Below the pieces are notes generated by a model. The model was not told where the DNA came from. It searched no databases and worked only from the letters and a program-made list of their open reading frames with translations. The position numbers and the translations under genes are program-made. A stretch of DNA of 64,000 nucleotides from Impatiens glandulifera. Its lineage: Eukaryota > Streptophyta > Magnoliopsida > Ericales > Balsaminaceae. The stretch spans positions 32,957,133-33,021,132 of the forward strand of contig NC_061863.1 of assembly GCF_907164915.1 (NCBI RefSeq), written 5' to 3'. Positions 32,615 to 45,400 of the stretch are shown one piece after another; position 1 is the stretch's first letter, and every line of letters begins with the position of its first letter.

Positions 32615-33545
32615 CCCTATATGTCGATAGGTACGAGACATCGTTTTTACACGATTTCGTTTAAAAACCCTATATATCGATAGATATAAACACCTTATCT
32701 GTCGATAAGTACCAAGATCATTCGTACATGATCCTACCCAAACCCTATCCCTCGATAGATATTAGAGATCATTCGTACATGATCCATCAAAACCTTATCT
32801 CCCGGTAGGTATCCAAACATTATTTGTCGATAAGTACCAATATTATTCGTACACGATCCGTTAAAACCGTATCTCTCGGTAGGTACCAAAACTCTATCTC
32901 TCGATAGGTATCTAAATCCTTATATATTGATAAGAATCATAGATCATATGTACATGATCCTACCCAAACCGTATCCCTCAATAGGCGTACCCAAAACCCT
33001 ATATCTCGATAGGTATCCAAACCTTATCTCTTGATATGTATAAAGCCTTGTATGTAGACAAGTACTAAAATCATACGTACATGATCCTACCCAAACTCTA
33101 TCCCTCGATGGATACCCAAAACCAAATTCCTTGATTGGTATCTCAAAACTATATCTCTCGATAGGTATAAGAGATCATTCATACATGATTTGTCAAAACT
33201 CAATCTCTCGATATGTATTCAAACCTTATTTGGTGATAAGTACCAAGATCATTCGTACATGATCCTTTAAAACTCTATCTCTTGATAGGTATTAGAGATC
33301 ATACGTACATGAACCACAAAGCCATATCCCTAGATAACCACTCAACCAAATTTCTCGATAGGTATCAGAGATCATTCATACATTATCCGTCAAAACCCTA
33401 TCTCTCGATAGGTATTCTAACTTTATCTGTCGATAAGTACCAAGATCATTTTTACATAATCCGTTAAAACCCTATCACTCGTTTTAAAAAATCCTATCTC
33501 TTAATAGATATCAAAGATTATACGTACATGATCACAATCCTATCC
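32615..33545 (+). repeat. Tat 3'UTR tandem array, right part
   Basis: Continuation of the array cut at 20937. It has many units with CCCTATCTCTCGATAGGTAT and CCTTATCTGTCGATAAGTAC boxes followed by AAGATCATTCGTACATGATC. It is degenerate, with different box orders. The array ends in a long AT microsatellite. Confidence 0.82.
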
Positions 33546-33548
33546 CTC

Positions 33549-33549
<1 letters not shown>

Positions 33550-33603
<54 letters not shown>

Positions 33604-33655
33604 TCATTATTTTTTTTCACGTCATATATATATATATATATATATATATTTTCTT
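33550..33655. repeat. AT dinucleotide microsatellites
   Basis: A pure AT run at about 33550-33600 and another at about 33624-33650, separated by a T-rich spacer. Confidence 0.93.
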
Positions 33656-36400
33656 TTTCAATCTCTCATTATATAAATATATATTGTTTTAACATTTTAC
33701 TATTTCCAAATTTAAATATTATCTTCATTTTACAATATACAGCTTGTTTAATTCCTCCGGTCGAGAATTATAAATTTGTTGTAAGGTTATTGGCTTTGTG
33801 TTACAATATCAAGTGCAAGTAAGAATCACATTTGATTGAGTTTTTGTCAACGAGTTAGCGGAAAATCGTATTTTGTTGGAGAATATTAAGATGATGATAC
33901 AAAGTCATACAATAGATGCAAAAAATTATTAAGATTAATGTTGGCGAAGTAAATTCTGATGAATTCGGCTAACATTTTTGTGCAAAATTGATGAAGAAGA
34001 TGAATTTGTATCTAAAAGAAAAGTGGTGGTTGAGTTTTACCCTAAAGCAAAATATGTGACTTTAAATAGTAGAAATATGAAAAAAAAATATGTTGATCTT
34101 CTTTGGCAACATGTTTTTGTCTCATCAATTTCCCAACAGACGTATCAACAAATATTTTCTAGTTTAGAACTAGGGAATCTTGAAAAGAAGTTGTTGGGTG
34201 ATCTTATAAATGTTATTTTGGTTGGTATTGAAAGAAACTTACAGACTATTTTGTTTACACAGAAATCGATGCTCAAATAATTTGGTTTTGGAGGTATGTG
34301 CATGTTTTATCATCATACATTTTAATACATTTAGCAAGAAATTATTTTGGAGCAAAGAATGTACCTCATGTTTTCCGACTTCCACATATATTTACATTTT
34401 GGTGGATTTAAAAGATTGAATCATCGAGTGTGCATTAATAGAGCAAAAGTGAAGACAATATGCCTTCATCTATTAAATGATTCTACAAAGTATCCCTCCC
34501 ACAATACTCTACCATGAACATTATGAAAGATCGTCTACATTTTATTTTCAAACAACATATTAGCAACAACGAATTCTAGTTATTAAGTTTTAGAAATCTT
34601 CCTAATGCTTGTTTAGTAACTGCAAACACCTATATTTTACACCATATATTTTACAATTTTAAATATATCCCGAACCAATGAACTTATTCACATATGAGTT
34701 CATTACACGAGATTAAAATAAATAATTAGTTTGAAAACGATATCGTAACCGTCGATTTCCAAAATAATTAAAATCCAGGCAATTTTTGAATAAAACTAAA
34801 GGTATAAATAAATAATAAAATAAATAAATTAGATCGAAAATATATCTAGAATGAGCCACAAGGACGGAATGGACAACATATAACGTTTTGCTAAAAGATC
34901 TAATCTAATTTAACATAATGGGCATGTAGAAGCCTCTAAAAGTTTGGTTGGTGTTAAAAAGAGAGTTTTAAGTTGAGAGAGAAGAGGAAGAGGAAGAGAA
35001 AGAAAAAAAGGTGGCAAAAAGAAAGGAGAGAAAAAACACAAACGACTTTGCTAAAAAAACTATTAGAGGGTGAGACATTGTATTTCTCAACCCACCATTC
35101 TTTTTACACTTTGTAAGCTTATATTAAATCTCATTTCATGTTGTAACGTTCTAATTTTGATATAAACTTATTTTTAACATATTTTATAATGTAGTATTTT
35201 ATTCTATTATTTTTGTGTTTGCGATTGTTTTTAGTTTTAAACACTTCTCATAAAATTTTCAACATTGACTAAACCAATCAAAACAATCTAAATCCGAAAC
35301 ACCGAAATTCAAATTTGGGCAGATTTACTTTACATTTTGAGATTTTTGGTTAGAGGTGGTCGGGGCTTTCCCTCACAGTTTGAGCATGTTCCAAATGCTT
35401 CCTCAAAGCTATGGGAGTGAAAGGATGGTCGAGTAAGTCTTTTTGCAGAATCTAAAAAAAAATTGCACTTTAACTTCTTTATTTTACATTTTATTTTCAG
35501 TTCTAGCTGTTTCATTTCTGTTAGCTTATGTTATAGTCTGTTTAGTAATTTGCTAGCTTGGTTATTAGCTATACAGATAAGTCGAGATTGGAAGGGATCC
35601 TAAAGACGAATGTCATTGCTCCGCTGGTAAGTTAAACTTTAGCCATAAAACCAATCAAAAGATAGGAGTGTGTCCTGTTTTTTGACCGAGAAACTAGGGC
35701 CCGACCCAAATCCTCATTGAGAATCTTCCCTACGCTATGTCCTAGATTCCGACTTAAGAATCCCAGGTTTTGGCTTCACATCCGACCGAGAAAGGTCTCC
35801 TTACGGGCCTTGCATCTGATTGAGGATTCTTCGCACGAACCTTCGTTCCCATCCAAAACATGCAACCCTCAAGTCCTTCGGACTAGGGGTTGCCAATGTG
35901 TCCAAATCCTCTAGCTGATCACGCTTGTGCGCCACACCCCAAACCAACTTTTCCCTCATATCTATACGCCATAGTCCACCTAAGGGTCATTTCGTTTTAA
36001 TTTTCATTTAATTTTTTTCCTTTCTTTTATATAACTATTTTAATCAATTAAAAATTAAAATCCCAAAATATATAAAACATAAAAAAAATATTTTTAAAAT
36101 AAACAAAAAAAAATATTGATAAATACTTATTTGGTTTATTTTTTATTTTAAACCTAACATTTTAATTTATTTATTTAGGTATTTTTAACGTTGTTGCTCC
36201 CTCCATGTACTTCCCTTAATTCTCTAACTTTTTATATTTATGATATTCTTAGATATATGTATTAGGACGTGATAAATAACAAATTATAAAAATTATCTTT
36301 ATTTAAATGGCCAAAAGTTTAAAGTAGAGACCATTATTTGATGTGCACGCGAGACAAAATATTGAGACCATTTCTCATGTGTAGCCAAACACCGAACCTA
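33656..36400. other. Unassigned AT-rich region
   Basis: No recognisable gene. An open stretch at 33978-34280 (100 codons, starting MCKIDEEDEFVSKRKVVVEF) matches no family I know and has no partner ORF. About 34900-35050 is purine-rich (GAAGAGGAAGAGG runs), followed by a T-rich tail. About 35640-35960 is more GC-rich and contains repeated GACCGAGAAA and CCCGACC-like bits. The region may be the far 3' part or LTR of the Tat element, but I found no matching pair or ends to prove it. Confidence 0.4.
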
Positions 36401-36959
36401 TAACAAAATTTTTAAAAATGCATTTGAACACACAAATATTTTTCTTTCATAATTTTGAAGTAGTAAAATTAGGCGGCGACTCTAAAAAAGCTAAAGCTAG
36501 TCTAAATCGTCAAATATTAAGTGTATTATTTTCGTGCCTACCATTTCGGTTCATTTTCTCACTTGAGACTCGAGAGAAAGCTAATTTATGGGGAGAGACT
36601 ATTGTTTAAAGAAAACCCTCTTCAGAAAGGGTCGATATTTTGCGTTATAACTTTTCTAGCGACTTTTTTGGGGGAGTAGTCGATGATTAGCTTGAATTAA
36701 ACTTTATGTCATTTTAAGAATATTCTTTTGCATCTTTAATAAAAAAAAGACAAAAATAACAAATAACGACGAAAAGGGGTATATCACACAACTTTGTATT
36801 TAAGGTGTATCCAACTTCTTTGATGGGTACATCACCCTTCTATGTGTAAGGTGTGTAAAAGATGTGTTATATGACACTCTATACACATTTATCAATGTTT
36901 CTTTCCTCTACCCATCTTTCGCGTAACATATTAGCTCGACGACACAACAGAGAAATATG
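36401..36959. other. Unassigned stretch with a possible decayed gypsy primer site
   Basis: At about 36471-36486 the sequence AGGCGGCGACTCTAAAAAAG has the GGCGACTC core seen after LTR ends of Tat elements, but the bases after it do not match well. Nothing else is recognised up to 36959. Confidence 0.25.
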
Positions 36960-37965
36960 AAAACATGAAAATTCACAAGAACACCACATGATAAAACCCT
37001 AGTTTCAAATACTATGAATTTTTCCAAGATAATGTGTCTAATCCCTAGTTTCGAACAATAGGTGCTTTTCCAAGATCACATGAAGAAACCAAAGTTTCGA
37101 ATACTAGGTATTTTTTGTTAGGATCGGGATGGCCAATAGGGGACCGAGGTCCGGATTATCAGTAATCACTTACAACACAACACACTACAAAATGGAACTA
37201 ATCCAGTTAAAGATTAGAACTTCTCTTAACACTATACAAATTGTCACAGACTCCTGAACTGGGTTCAGGGGCCGAAATGTCTGTTTCAATCTGAAGCAAC
37301 GTATGCGATTCGGTTTGGAAGGTATTTATGATAAATCGGTTTAAGGAGGAAGCGGGTTCGGTTAAGGAGGTTATGAATTAGTTCGGTTGAGATATTTAGG
37401 TGTTTCGGTTCGGTTGATGGTAGTGAACCGGAATATAAAGATGAAGAACACAAGACACACATTTTTTTTGGATGTTCGGAGCAAACTCTCCTACGTCACC
37501 CCTTCTTCTCAAACAGTGAGAAGGATATTCACTAAGGAATACTACAACAACCACACTACACAATCCAAACGAGTCTTATTTACTGCTCGTCGGTTACACC
37601 ACTCACACAACGATGTAATACATTTACACTTGATAAAATACACAGATTTCTTCTTAGAACAATATGTGATTTTCCAAATTATATACTAAAATCCTAGTTT
37701 TGAAATTATGTATTTTTCCAAGTCAGTTTCAAACACCAGGAACATTTCAAAAATGACATATTAAAACTCTATTTTAGACACTATGAGCATTTTTATAATA
37801 ATTCTCGGGATTTAAAAAACTTAGTTCGAACTTTAAGGAAAATTTTGAAAACAAATCATGTAATTAAACCCTAGATTGAATACTATGTGCTTTTCAAAAG
37901 GTAAAAATAGTTTTGAGACAACCTCTTCTAGGACTAATTTTCTTTCGATCGTAAGTTTCAAAATT
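36960..37965. repeat. Degenerate tandem array with CCCTAGTTTCGAATACTA units (split)
   Basis: Units of about 45-55 bp with ACCCTAGTTTCGAATACTA and GTATTTTTCCAAGATCACAT. They are seen at 36960-37115 and, after an LTR fragment, again from about 37665 to 37965. The units are strongly diverged. Confidence 0.6.
37116..37665 (-). mobile_element. Truncated LTR fragment of the E1/E6 family
   Basis: The minus-strand end CCGATCCTAACA is at 37116. The sequence follows the 7205-7700 LTR, including GGATGTTCGGAGCAAAC, the conserved CTCCTACGTCACCC block (37488-37501), and the CGGTTACACCA segment. The match stops near 37665, well before the LTR start, so about two thirds of the LTR is missing. It interrupts the tandem array. 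No target duplication could be defined. Confidence 0.75.
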
Positions 37966-38044
37966 CAAAGACTTTGTGGTTATGAACATTGGACTTTTAA
38001 GATGCACCAATATAAACTCTAACAAAAAATGATAATGAAAGAAT

Positions 38045-38865
38045 TCAATTCCAAGTTAGTGACATACCCTTAAGACTTCATCAACTTTTAGCTTACGTTT
38101 TCGTCGAATAAAAAGTTGGACTAACTAGAATATTTAGCTTACGCTCAAAGCTAATCCTTCGTATAACAAAAAACTATTTTTTTTACCTATTTTTAGCTTA
38201 TGTTAAAAGTTAATCCTTAGCTAGGTAAAAATTGGATCTTCACTAAATTTTTGCTTATGTTAAAACCTAATCCTTAGTCGGGTAAAAAGTTTGACGTTCA
38301 CCAAGTTTTAGCTTTGAAAGTTAATCTTTAGCCGAGTAAAATGATGGATCTTCACCAACCTTTAGCTTATATTGAAAATTAATCATGAGCCTAGTAAATG
38401 TTGAATGTTCACCAACTTTTATCTTATGTTGAAAGGTAATACTTAGCTAGGTAATGAGCTGGATGTTCAAACCTTTTAGGTTATGTTGAAAGCCATTCCT
38501 TAGCCTTGTAAAAAGCTAGACGTTTACCAACTTTTAACTTATGTTGAAATCTAATCTTTATCCTGGTGAAAAGTTGACATTCACCAAATTTTAGCTTATG
38601 TTGACATTTAATCCTTAGTTAGGTAAAACATTGGATCTCCACAAACTTTTAACTTATGTTGAAAGTTTTTCATTAGCATGATTAAAAGTTGGACATTAAC
38701 CAATTTTTAGGTTATGTTGAAAGATAATCATTGGTTGGGTATAAAGCTAGACGTTCACTAATTTTTAACTTATGTTGAAAGCTAATTCTTAGCTGGGTAA
38801 AAAATTAAACTTTCACCAACTATTAGCTTATGTTGAAAACTAAGTCTTTGTAGAATAAAAATTCA
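38045..38865. repeat. About 14 copies of a 59-60 bp tandem repeat
   Basis: The unit contains TTCACCAACTTTTAGCTTAT, then GTTGAAAGCTAATCCTTAG and CTGGGTAAAAAGTTGGACG. Copies differ at many sites but keep a period close to 60 bp. It resembles the 3'UTR arrays of Tat elements in style, though no coding sequence joins it here. Confidence 0.78.
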
Positions 38866-40472
38866 ATCAAACCCTAACATGCGTAAAATGTTAATTAAGA
38901 CATTTACATTAGGAGATGACAAAGTTTATATGACCAACCAAATTGATAGATGCATAATCTTTACATGTATCCATCCAGGTTTGGAAAAGACAATGACAAT
39001 AAATAATGATAATTTCCTAAAGAAAAAGTAGTTGTGCAAACAATAATGCCATAGACAAGTAGGTTCAGAAATGTCATCAAGGATATTTGTATTAATAGAA
39101 ATTGTCAAGATTCGAGTTATCAACATCGGGCTACTATAGAAACCTCATCAAGGATAGTCATCGGTTTAAGAGTGACTATAAAGGTTAGAGTTATCAAGAT
39201 TACATGTCATTCGTGAATGTCATCAAGAATGGTCACTTGTTGGGCTGTGACTATTAGGCGTCATCTACCCCCAATAACTACCATAAATTTTAACCTGAAA
39301 TGGTTCTCACATATGTTCGAGTAACATCACATGTATAGCCAATATGATTCAAGTTTACACGTGGTGGCCATGAGTGCATCAATTTGGAAATGTCGCTTGT
39401 ATTCGTTATTAGGTTTTATCTCTCTATGCATTTCATGCTTTTATGAATAAAGTAAAAAAAATCCGAGGAAGAAACTAGTGTTGTTGATCCTCAAATATGC
39501 AAAACTGAAGTAGATAAAGCATTGATAAAAGCCCTAAAATTCTGAAAAAGAATTCATTTTATCAGATTAGTACATGTACATATAGAGGTAAGATAAACAA
39601 TGGGAGCATACAGACATCATCATCTACTATTCAATCACCTTTCGTGAAGTATGAATGAAGAAGGGAACGTGGAAGAAAGCAACATGGCCTACAAGGCGAA
39701 TATGAAAATAACAATAAAGATTGGTAACTTTAATTGTAATCTTTGATTTTATTTTTGTTTGATTGCTACTATTTAGAAACTCTAGAGTCGTTTATTTGTC
39801 ATATTATAATCAAAATTAGGGGTTGTCTAGTTTTGATTCTTTACCCTCTCAGTCTTTCAGATTCTTAATGAATTGGTGCTAAACCGTTTATCAAAATAAA
39901 TAATTCAAAGAAGATTATAAATTTGGTGTTACAAATCCGTGCCTATGTGCCAAACTTGGACATGATTTTTCCTAAATCCAAGCATTCTATCTAAACTTAG
40001 TCAAAGATGGGTATTCTATAGACACTCATTTTGACACCCAAATTTATAACTTTTATAAACTCTTAAGCCAACAAGATTTATTTGATGAAATTTCTATACA
40101 AGATTATTACACGGGATTAAAAAAAATTAGAAACAGAGTTGTGTTAACCGATTTTGAATTGATTAATATTCAGACATTTTAAATAAAAATTTGAAATTAC
40201 CGAAATGAAAAAGAAATGGACTAGGATTTTATGAAAATTAGTATTAATGTTATTTTTATTTATTTAGCAAGAAAATGAAATAAAAATGTTGGATGGAGGC
40301 CGTCGAAACCACCATGGGCGGCACCCGTTAGAGGCTAGTAATGGGCGATATCGGGAAGTAGTAGTGGAGGCCGACATGAAGTCTGGTCAAGGAGAATCAA
40401 CCTGTGGGTTGAAATGAGCACTAACATAAAATATAATTGAATTAGATAGAACATATGGTCTCTTAGTAACGT
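38866..40472. other. Unassigned AT-rich region before E4
   Basis: No gene recognised. A few short internal repeats around GTCATCAAGGATAGTCA and GTTATCAAGATT occur at about 39070-39250. A GC-richer stretch at about 40290-40400 has no clear reading frame. Confidence 0.4.
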
Positions 40473-42253
40473 TGTTAGGATCAGTGTTAACAATAGAGAC
40501 AGGGGTCTGACTACAGTTAACAACTTATGACTTTCAATTCAATTTTAACTCTGTTAAAAGTTAAAACCTGTTTTCATTCTTCACAAATCTTCACAAAACT
40601 CTTGAATAAGTTCAAGTGTGGAACAATTCGTTGGATTTGAAGCTTTAGAGAGATGAATGCAAGTAGTAGAAAATAAAGATTACAAGGAGTTATATGGATT
40701 TTCATAGATAAAACTCCTACATCACCCCTTCTAACACAAGACTTAACAAATGTCTACTTTTGAACTTCTAACTAACTCTTTGTTGAACAGAACAACATTT
40801 ATTCAACTTACAACACTGAAGTTTCACAATGAAAGAACAGTATAGGAATTATGGAAAGTTCACAACGTGAGTAGTCAATTCACAATTTTTCTTGAGAGAT
40901 TAAACATTTAGATAATAAGAGCGCTTAAGAAAGATATGTGACCGAGAATGCAAGTTAGTTGAAGCAATTCGTCCGATGTCCTTGGGTATCTATTTATACT
41001 TGAAAGGCACCAACGGTCGAATCTTCTTTGTGGACATGTGTCATGTGTCCGTTGGATGGCCGCCAATAGTACGAGAGTACAACAGACTGTGAGTATTGGG
41101 ATCGTGGTTATACATGATTGATAGTGCGCCGAATATCCTCTAATATTGTATTGTACTGGAAAGGTACAACGGGGGCAATTTGAATGATAAATGCGTACGT
41201 GGTAGTCTTTCATTTATTAAAATCAACTGGCTTGCTTGTTAAATTGCTGATAACAAAACTTTGATGATGAGATGGATAGAGGCATTAGACGCTTTCTCAA
41301 ACGTCTGATTAAATCGGACAACGTCTAACTGCGCTTCTTCATCAGACCACGTCTAAGAAGGTTAGACAGCATCTAACTGTGCTTCTTTTTCAGACCGCGT
41401 CTAAGAAGATTAGACGACGTCTAACTGCGCTTCTTCTTCAGACCGCGTCTAAGAAGGTTAGACGACGTCTAACTTTGATTCTTCTTCAGACCACGTCTAA
41501 GAAGGTTAAACGAAGTCTAACTGCGCTTCTTCTTCAAACCGCGTCTAAGAAGGTTAGACGACGTCTAATCGCGCTTCTTCTTTAGACCACGTCTAAGAAG
41601 ATTAGACAACGTCTAACTACGCTTCTTCTTCAGACCGCGTCTAAGAAGATTAGACGACGTCTAACAACGCTTCTTCTTCAGATAGTGTCTAAGAAGATTA
41701 GACGACGTATAATTGTGCTTCTTCTTCAGAGCGCATCTAAGAAGGTTAGATGATGTCTAACTGCTCTTCTTCTTTAGACCGCGTCTAAGAAGATTAGACA
41801 ACGTCTAACTGTGCTTTTTCTTCAAACCACGTCTAATAATATTAGACGATGTCTAACTGTACTTTTTCTTCATACCTCATCTACGAAGGTTAGACGACGT
41901 CTAACTGCGCTTTTTCTTCAGTTCACATCTATGAAGGTTAGATGACGTCTAACTACGCATTACTTAGACCACGTCTAAAGTAATTAGACAACGTCTGCCC
42001 GCGCACTCCTTAGACCACGTCTAAAGGAGTTAGACGATGTCTACTCGTGCATTACTTAGACCACGTCTAGAGGAGTTAGATGACGTCCTAATAGACAATC
42101 TTCTTTAGATCTGTACCTACACAATGGCAAATAACCCAACTTAGTTTTATTCAAACCACATCATTAAAATTATATTGTGCCTATTTTCTTAAGTTAGTTA
42201 ATTATTTATTTCTTCATTAATTTTCTCTTTTCTTTGTTTAATTTAATTCAACA
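40473..42253 (-). mobile_element. E4 3' LTR
   Basis: On the minus strand it starts TGTTGAATTAAATTAAACAA and ends CTGATCCTAACA, 1781 bp. The conserved block appears as CTCCTACATCACCC (40714-40727, one change). The palindrome array is at about 41285-42110. Confidence 0.86.
41285..42110. repeat. Palindrome array, E4 3' LTR
   Basis: The unit of about 49 bp contains CTTCTTCAGACCGCGTCTAAG/AAG and GTTAGACGACGTCTAAC. The first palindrome has CTTCTT/AAGAAG outer arms with one bulged base. The left part is very regular, the right part (after 41960) changes to a CCTTTAGAC type. Confidence 0.87.
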
Positions 42254-42269
42254 ATTTCTCCCTTTTTGA
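42254..42269 (-). other. E4 polypurine tract
   Basis: On the minus strand TCAAAAAGGGAGAAAT directly precedes the 3' LTR start TGTTGAATT. Confidence 0.87.
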
Positions 42270-42403
42270 TTTAAGAACACAAACTAAAAAACCAATCTAT
42301 CTATTTATAATCCTAAAAAAAGTTCGTAATATAGAAGATGTTTAAGATCCCTCCTTTTTAGTTCTTGAGTATTCAACGATCGAGTTCTTTATCGTCGAGT
42401 GCA

Positions 42404-45400
42404 CGTTCTATGAATCTTCGACTATCTCCTTGCCCACCTCCGCGACCTCCACCACGACCACCGCGATCATATTGGCAACTACCACGGCCACCTTGAGCAG
42501 ACTTCCTTTTGGAACGAGTGCCATGAGTACTAGGTCCCACTCGATTATCATCTTCCCCATTTTTAACAACATCGGCTGCCTTAGCGGCTTCAACAACATT
42601 ATTCTCTTAATCCTGGAGGTGCGGAGAAACTGCATAATCAGACTCTATACGTTCAACTTCCACAACCTAAAGAGATCTGGCTATTTCAATTACCTGATGA
42701 GTGAGGGACTCCAATACAAATCTTGTCTCATTGTGACGTTCAAGGTTTTGATACTCGACTTTGTTAGAAGACTCATCAATATGAGTGAAGATGAATTACT
42801 GCATTCTTTTAGCCTGAGTATGGAGAATCTTAACATCTTGAGCAGTTGCCAGGAAATCTTTATTGGTGCTCATTTGGGCATTATCTAAGGCTATACACGC
42901 TTTGGAGTTCGCAACATTTGCCCTGTTGTTTGTTGCATTAGCCTTATCAATATTTTTCATCATTGAACCCAGAAACTGAATACTTTGTTTAATAGTAAAC
43001 AGAGATTCTATAATGAACTTGCGGAAGTTCATGACCATTGGGGATGCTTCCTCAGAAAAGGAATGGGCAGAGGTGACAATATGTGAATCAGCGGGTATAG
43101 AGCGAAGAGGATTGGCATGAAAGCTTACCTAAATTGAGTGCTTTGGTTCGCTCTCTTTGGCGGGTGCTCAAGGAGCATTTATCATTGCCCTGGATCATCT
43201 CAATCACCTTGGATTTCACCACATAACTCCATAACGTAACCTGCCATGTCTTCATATCGAAGATGATGATCAGGGAGGGAGTTGGACTTGGATTGAATGG
43301 GAGATGGATGATTTAATTGTTGAGGGGAGGGCAACCTTCCTTCAGATATCTTCTTTTCATATGAAGAAGAACACTCAACAGGTTTGGCTTCAGATGCCCT
43401 TTGGGAACGGACATGTTCCCCCTTAGTAGATGGAATCTACTTTGGTTTAGACGGCTTTAAGAGTTCCCCTCAACAGACGGAGCCTATTCTCGTTCGGACG
43501 TGGGGGAGCTTCAGACGTCCCCTTGGGAATAGATTGAGGCATTTGCTCTAATAGAAGTTCAATCGCCTCCTCAATAGTGGGAGCCGTCTTCTGAACTTCA
43601 GACGGGAGGGGCGTCTGCTCAACAAAATGACCGACGAGGAATCACCTTTCCTCAATGGACGATTCTTTTTTCTCAATGAAATAAAGAGTCGCCTGCTCTT
43701 CATCCACCGAGAGCATCTACTCAGCTCTGAAAATCTGACAAGGCTCGCCTTAAGGAGACGACATGTCATCAATACAAAGAACCTGCTCATCAGCGTATGG
43801 ACAGTTGAGCTCTGAACGCAATGGTTTATTTCGAAGAGTCATGGATCCTGATGACTATGTGCCATGAATGAATCCGAGGGCAGTTGAGCAGTAGGACTCA
43901 TGGAGCATGTTAAGGCGATTGAGGACCTTCGCCTCCGTTTGAGCATACTTGTCAAAGTAGTTGAAGTTTTCATTCCCTTGGATGAACAGAGGATAATGAG
44001 CATGCCCCATTGCATTTTCCACAATGATCTCTCTTCACTTAAGAACCTCGTTGATGTTATTCGTTTTTGTCTAGGAGAAGATTAGCTTCTCCGTTTTCAA
44101 TAGCTTCCACTCCTTCGCTATATTTTTGTTGGAGATAATTTCGGCGTATGTGGAGTCTATGGCTCATCCAAGTGTCAACAGCTTAAATTCGCTCAGCCGC
44201 TTTTACCTCGACATCCTCCAAGATGAGGTCGAAGACTAGATTGGCTTCGGATGTGTCCTCAGGAGTGTCTTTGACCACAACTTTTCCTTTTCCTGCAACT
44301 TCGAGAGGTTTAGGAGCGGGCGCTAGTTCTCTGAAAAAGATATCTGTAGCTCCTCGTGCTGCTCTAAGCAGAGCAAAAGGAAAAGTGTTCTTCGAGATTG
44401 TAGATTCTAGAAGAACATCAAAAGGAGCAGCAATCGTATGAATGAGAGCTTCTTTAATAATAGCTGCAGGAGAGGCCACCGCCTCCTAACCTACTAAAGG
44501 AAGAATTGTATCAATAGCACCAACAACAGCCGCCACTGGTTCAGTGAGTAAAACAATTGTGTCTTCCCCCTGAATATTCTCAACAAGTTGACCAACTGGC
44601 TCAGTAGTTGGTCTAGCAGATTGTTCCACTACGGGAACTTCAATAGAGGGCGCTACGACCACAAATATGGATGGAGTTACCTTGGATGTCGTTTGAACAC
44701 CAGCGCGGGCAAGCGCCTCCAACATCGTGTCGCGCTAATCAACAAAAATTTTGTCCAAGATTGTAGGTGAAGTTGCCTTGGAGGATGTCTTAGCGGTTAC
44801 AGACGCCTCCGTCTGATCAGCAACAAGAGCAGATGTCTCAGTCCGCTTCTTCATTTGGCTAGCTGATGGCGACAGCGTGATCGAGGACAGAGGAATAACA
44901 ACGATTAGATTTTCCTCGAGTCTCTCCCTTTTGAGAATGGAGTCAACTTCTCTAGTTTCTTTGATGGGTGCCCTCTTCTGGATCTTTGAACTAGCAACAG
45001 ACACCATAATAGAAGGCCTAACCCTCTTAGTAGGAGACTTGCGGCTAGAGGTCGTCGGGCACTTAGACCGAGTGATTGACTGACCACTCGTCTGTTGAAC
45101 AGAACATTCAGACTTTGACACCTTCACGATTTTCATTCGAGAAATGAAGTTCTTCACGGTGTCGTCTGTCATTATTCGGTAGGGGTTGACAATCGCACCC
45201 CTACCTACTGGGACTTACAGATATTCCAAGAGGCAGTCGAGTTGGACTGAAAAGCAACACTTTGCTTGCTTGATGGAGAAACCATCTAGCAAAGAGTGGA
45301 GAAAATAAAGGACACCCAGTTGACTGGCATCCCTCTAGTTATGGCCGCCATATACTCAAACTAGTCTTTAAGTATTGAGATCGAAGGACCCTGCCCTTCC

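Larger units (their letters stand above)
1..33545 (+). mobile_element. Tat-lineage Ty3/gypsy retrotransposon, backbone of the left nest (interrupted)
   Basis: An old plus-strand Ty3/gypsy element whose 5' end lies outside the window. Its own segments are 1-3939, 6568-7204, 10674-11088, 20158-20937 and 32615-33545; everything between was inserted later. Seen in order are gag, protease, RT with YVDD, a first RNase H, a second dual-type RNase H, integrase, and a 3'UTR made of tandem repeats. A second RNase H before integrase and a repeat-rich 3'UTR are known traits of the Tat clade (Ogre/Retand). Protein similarity continues across each insertion once one target-site copy is removed. All domains carry stops and frameshifts, so it is dead. 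The 3' LTR is not identified. Confidence 0.8.

Noticed and set aside
33550..33655. AT runs as a matrix attachment region or replication origin
   Set aside because: Pure dinucleotide repeats without further motifs; microsatellite is the simpler reading.
36471..36486. GGCGACTC as a gypsy primer site marking a Tat LTR end
   Set aside because: Only the core matches; no LTR partner or second end was found, so it is mentioned only within an unassigned region.
41379..41585. Open frame with repeated LLLQTASKKVRRRL (also 60631-60891)
   Set aside because: A reading of the 49-bp E4 palindrome unit, not a gene.
43548..44085. Plus and minus open frames inside the E4 aORF region (for example 43627-43815 and 43900-44085)
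   Set aside because: They are shadow frames of the broken minus-strand aORF.
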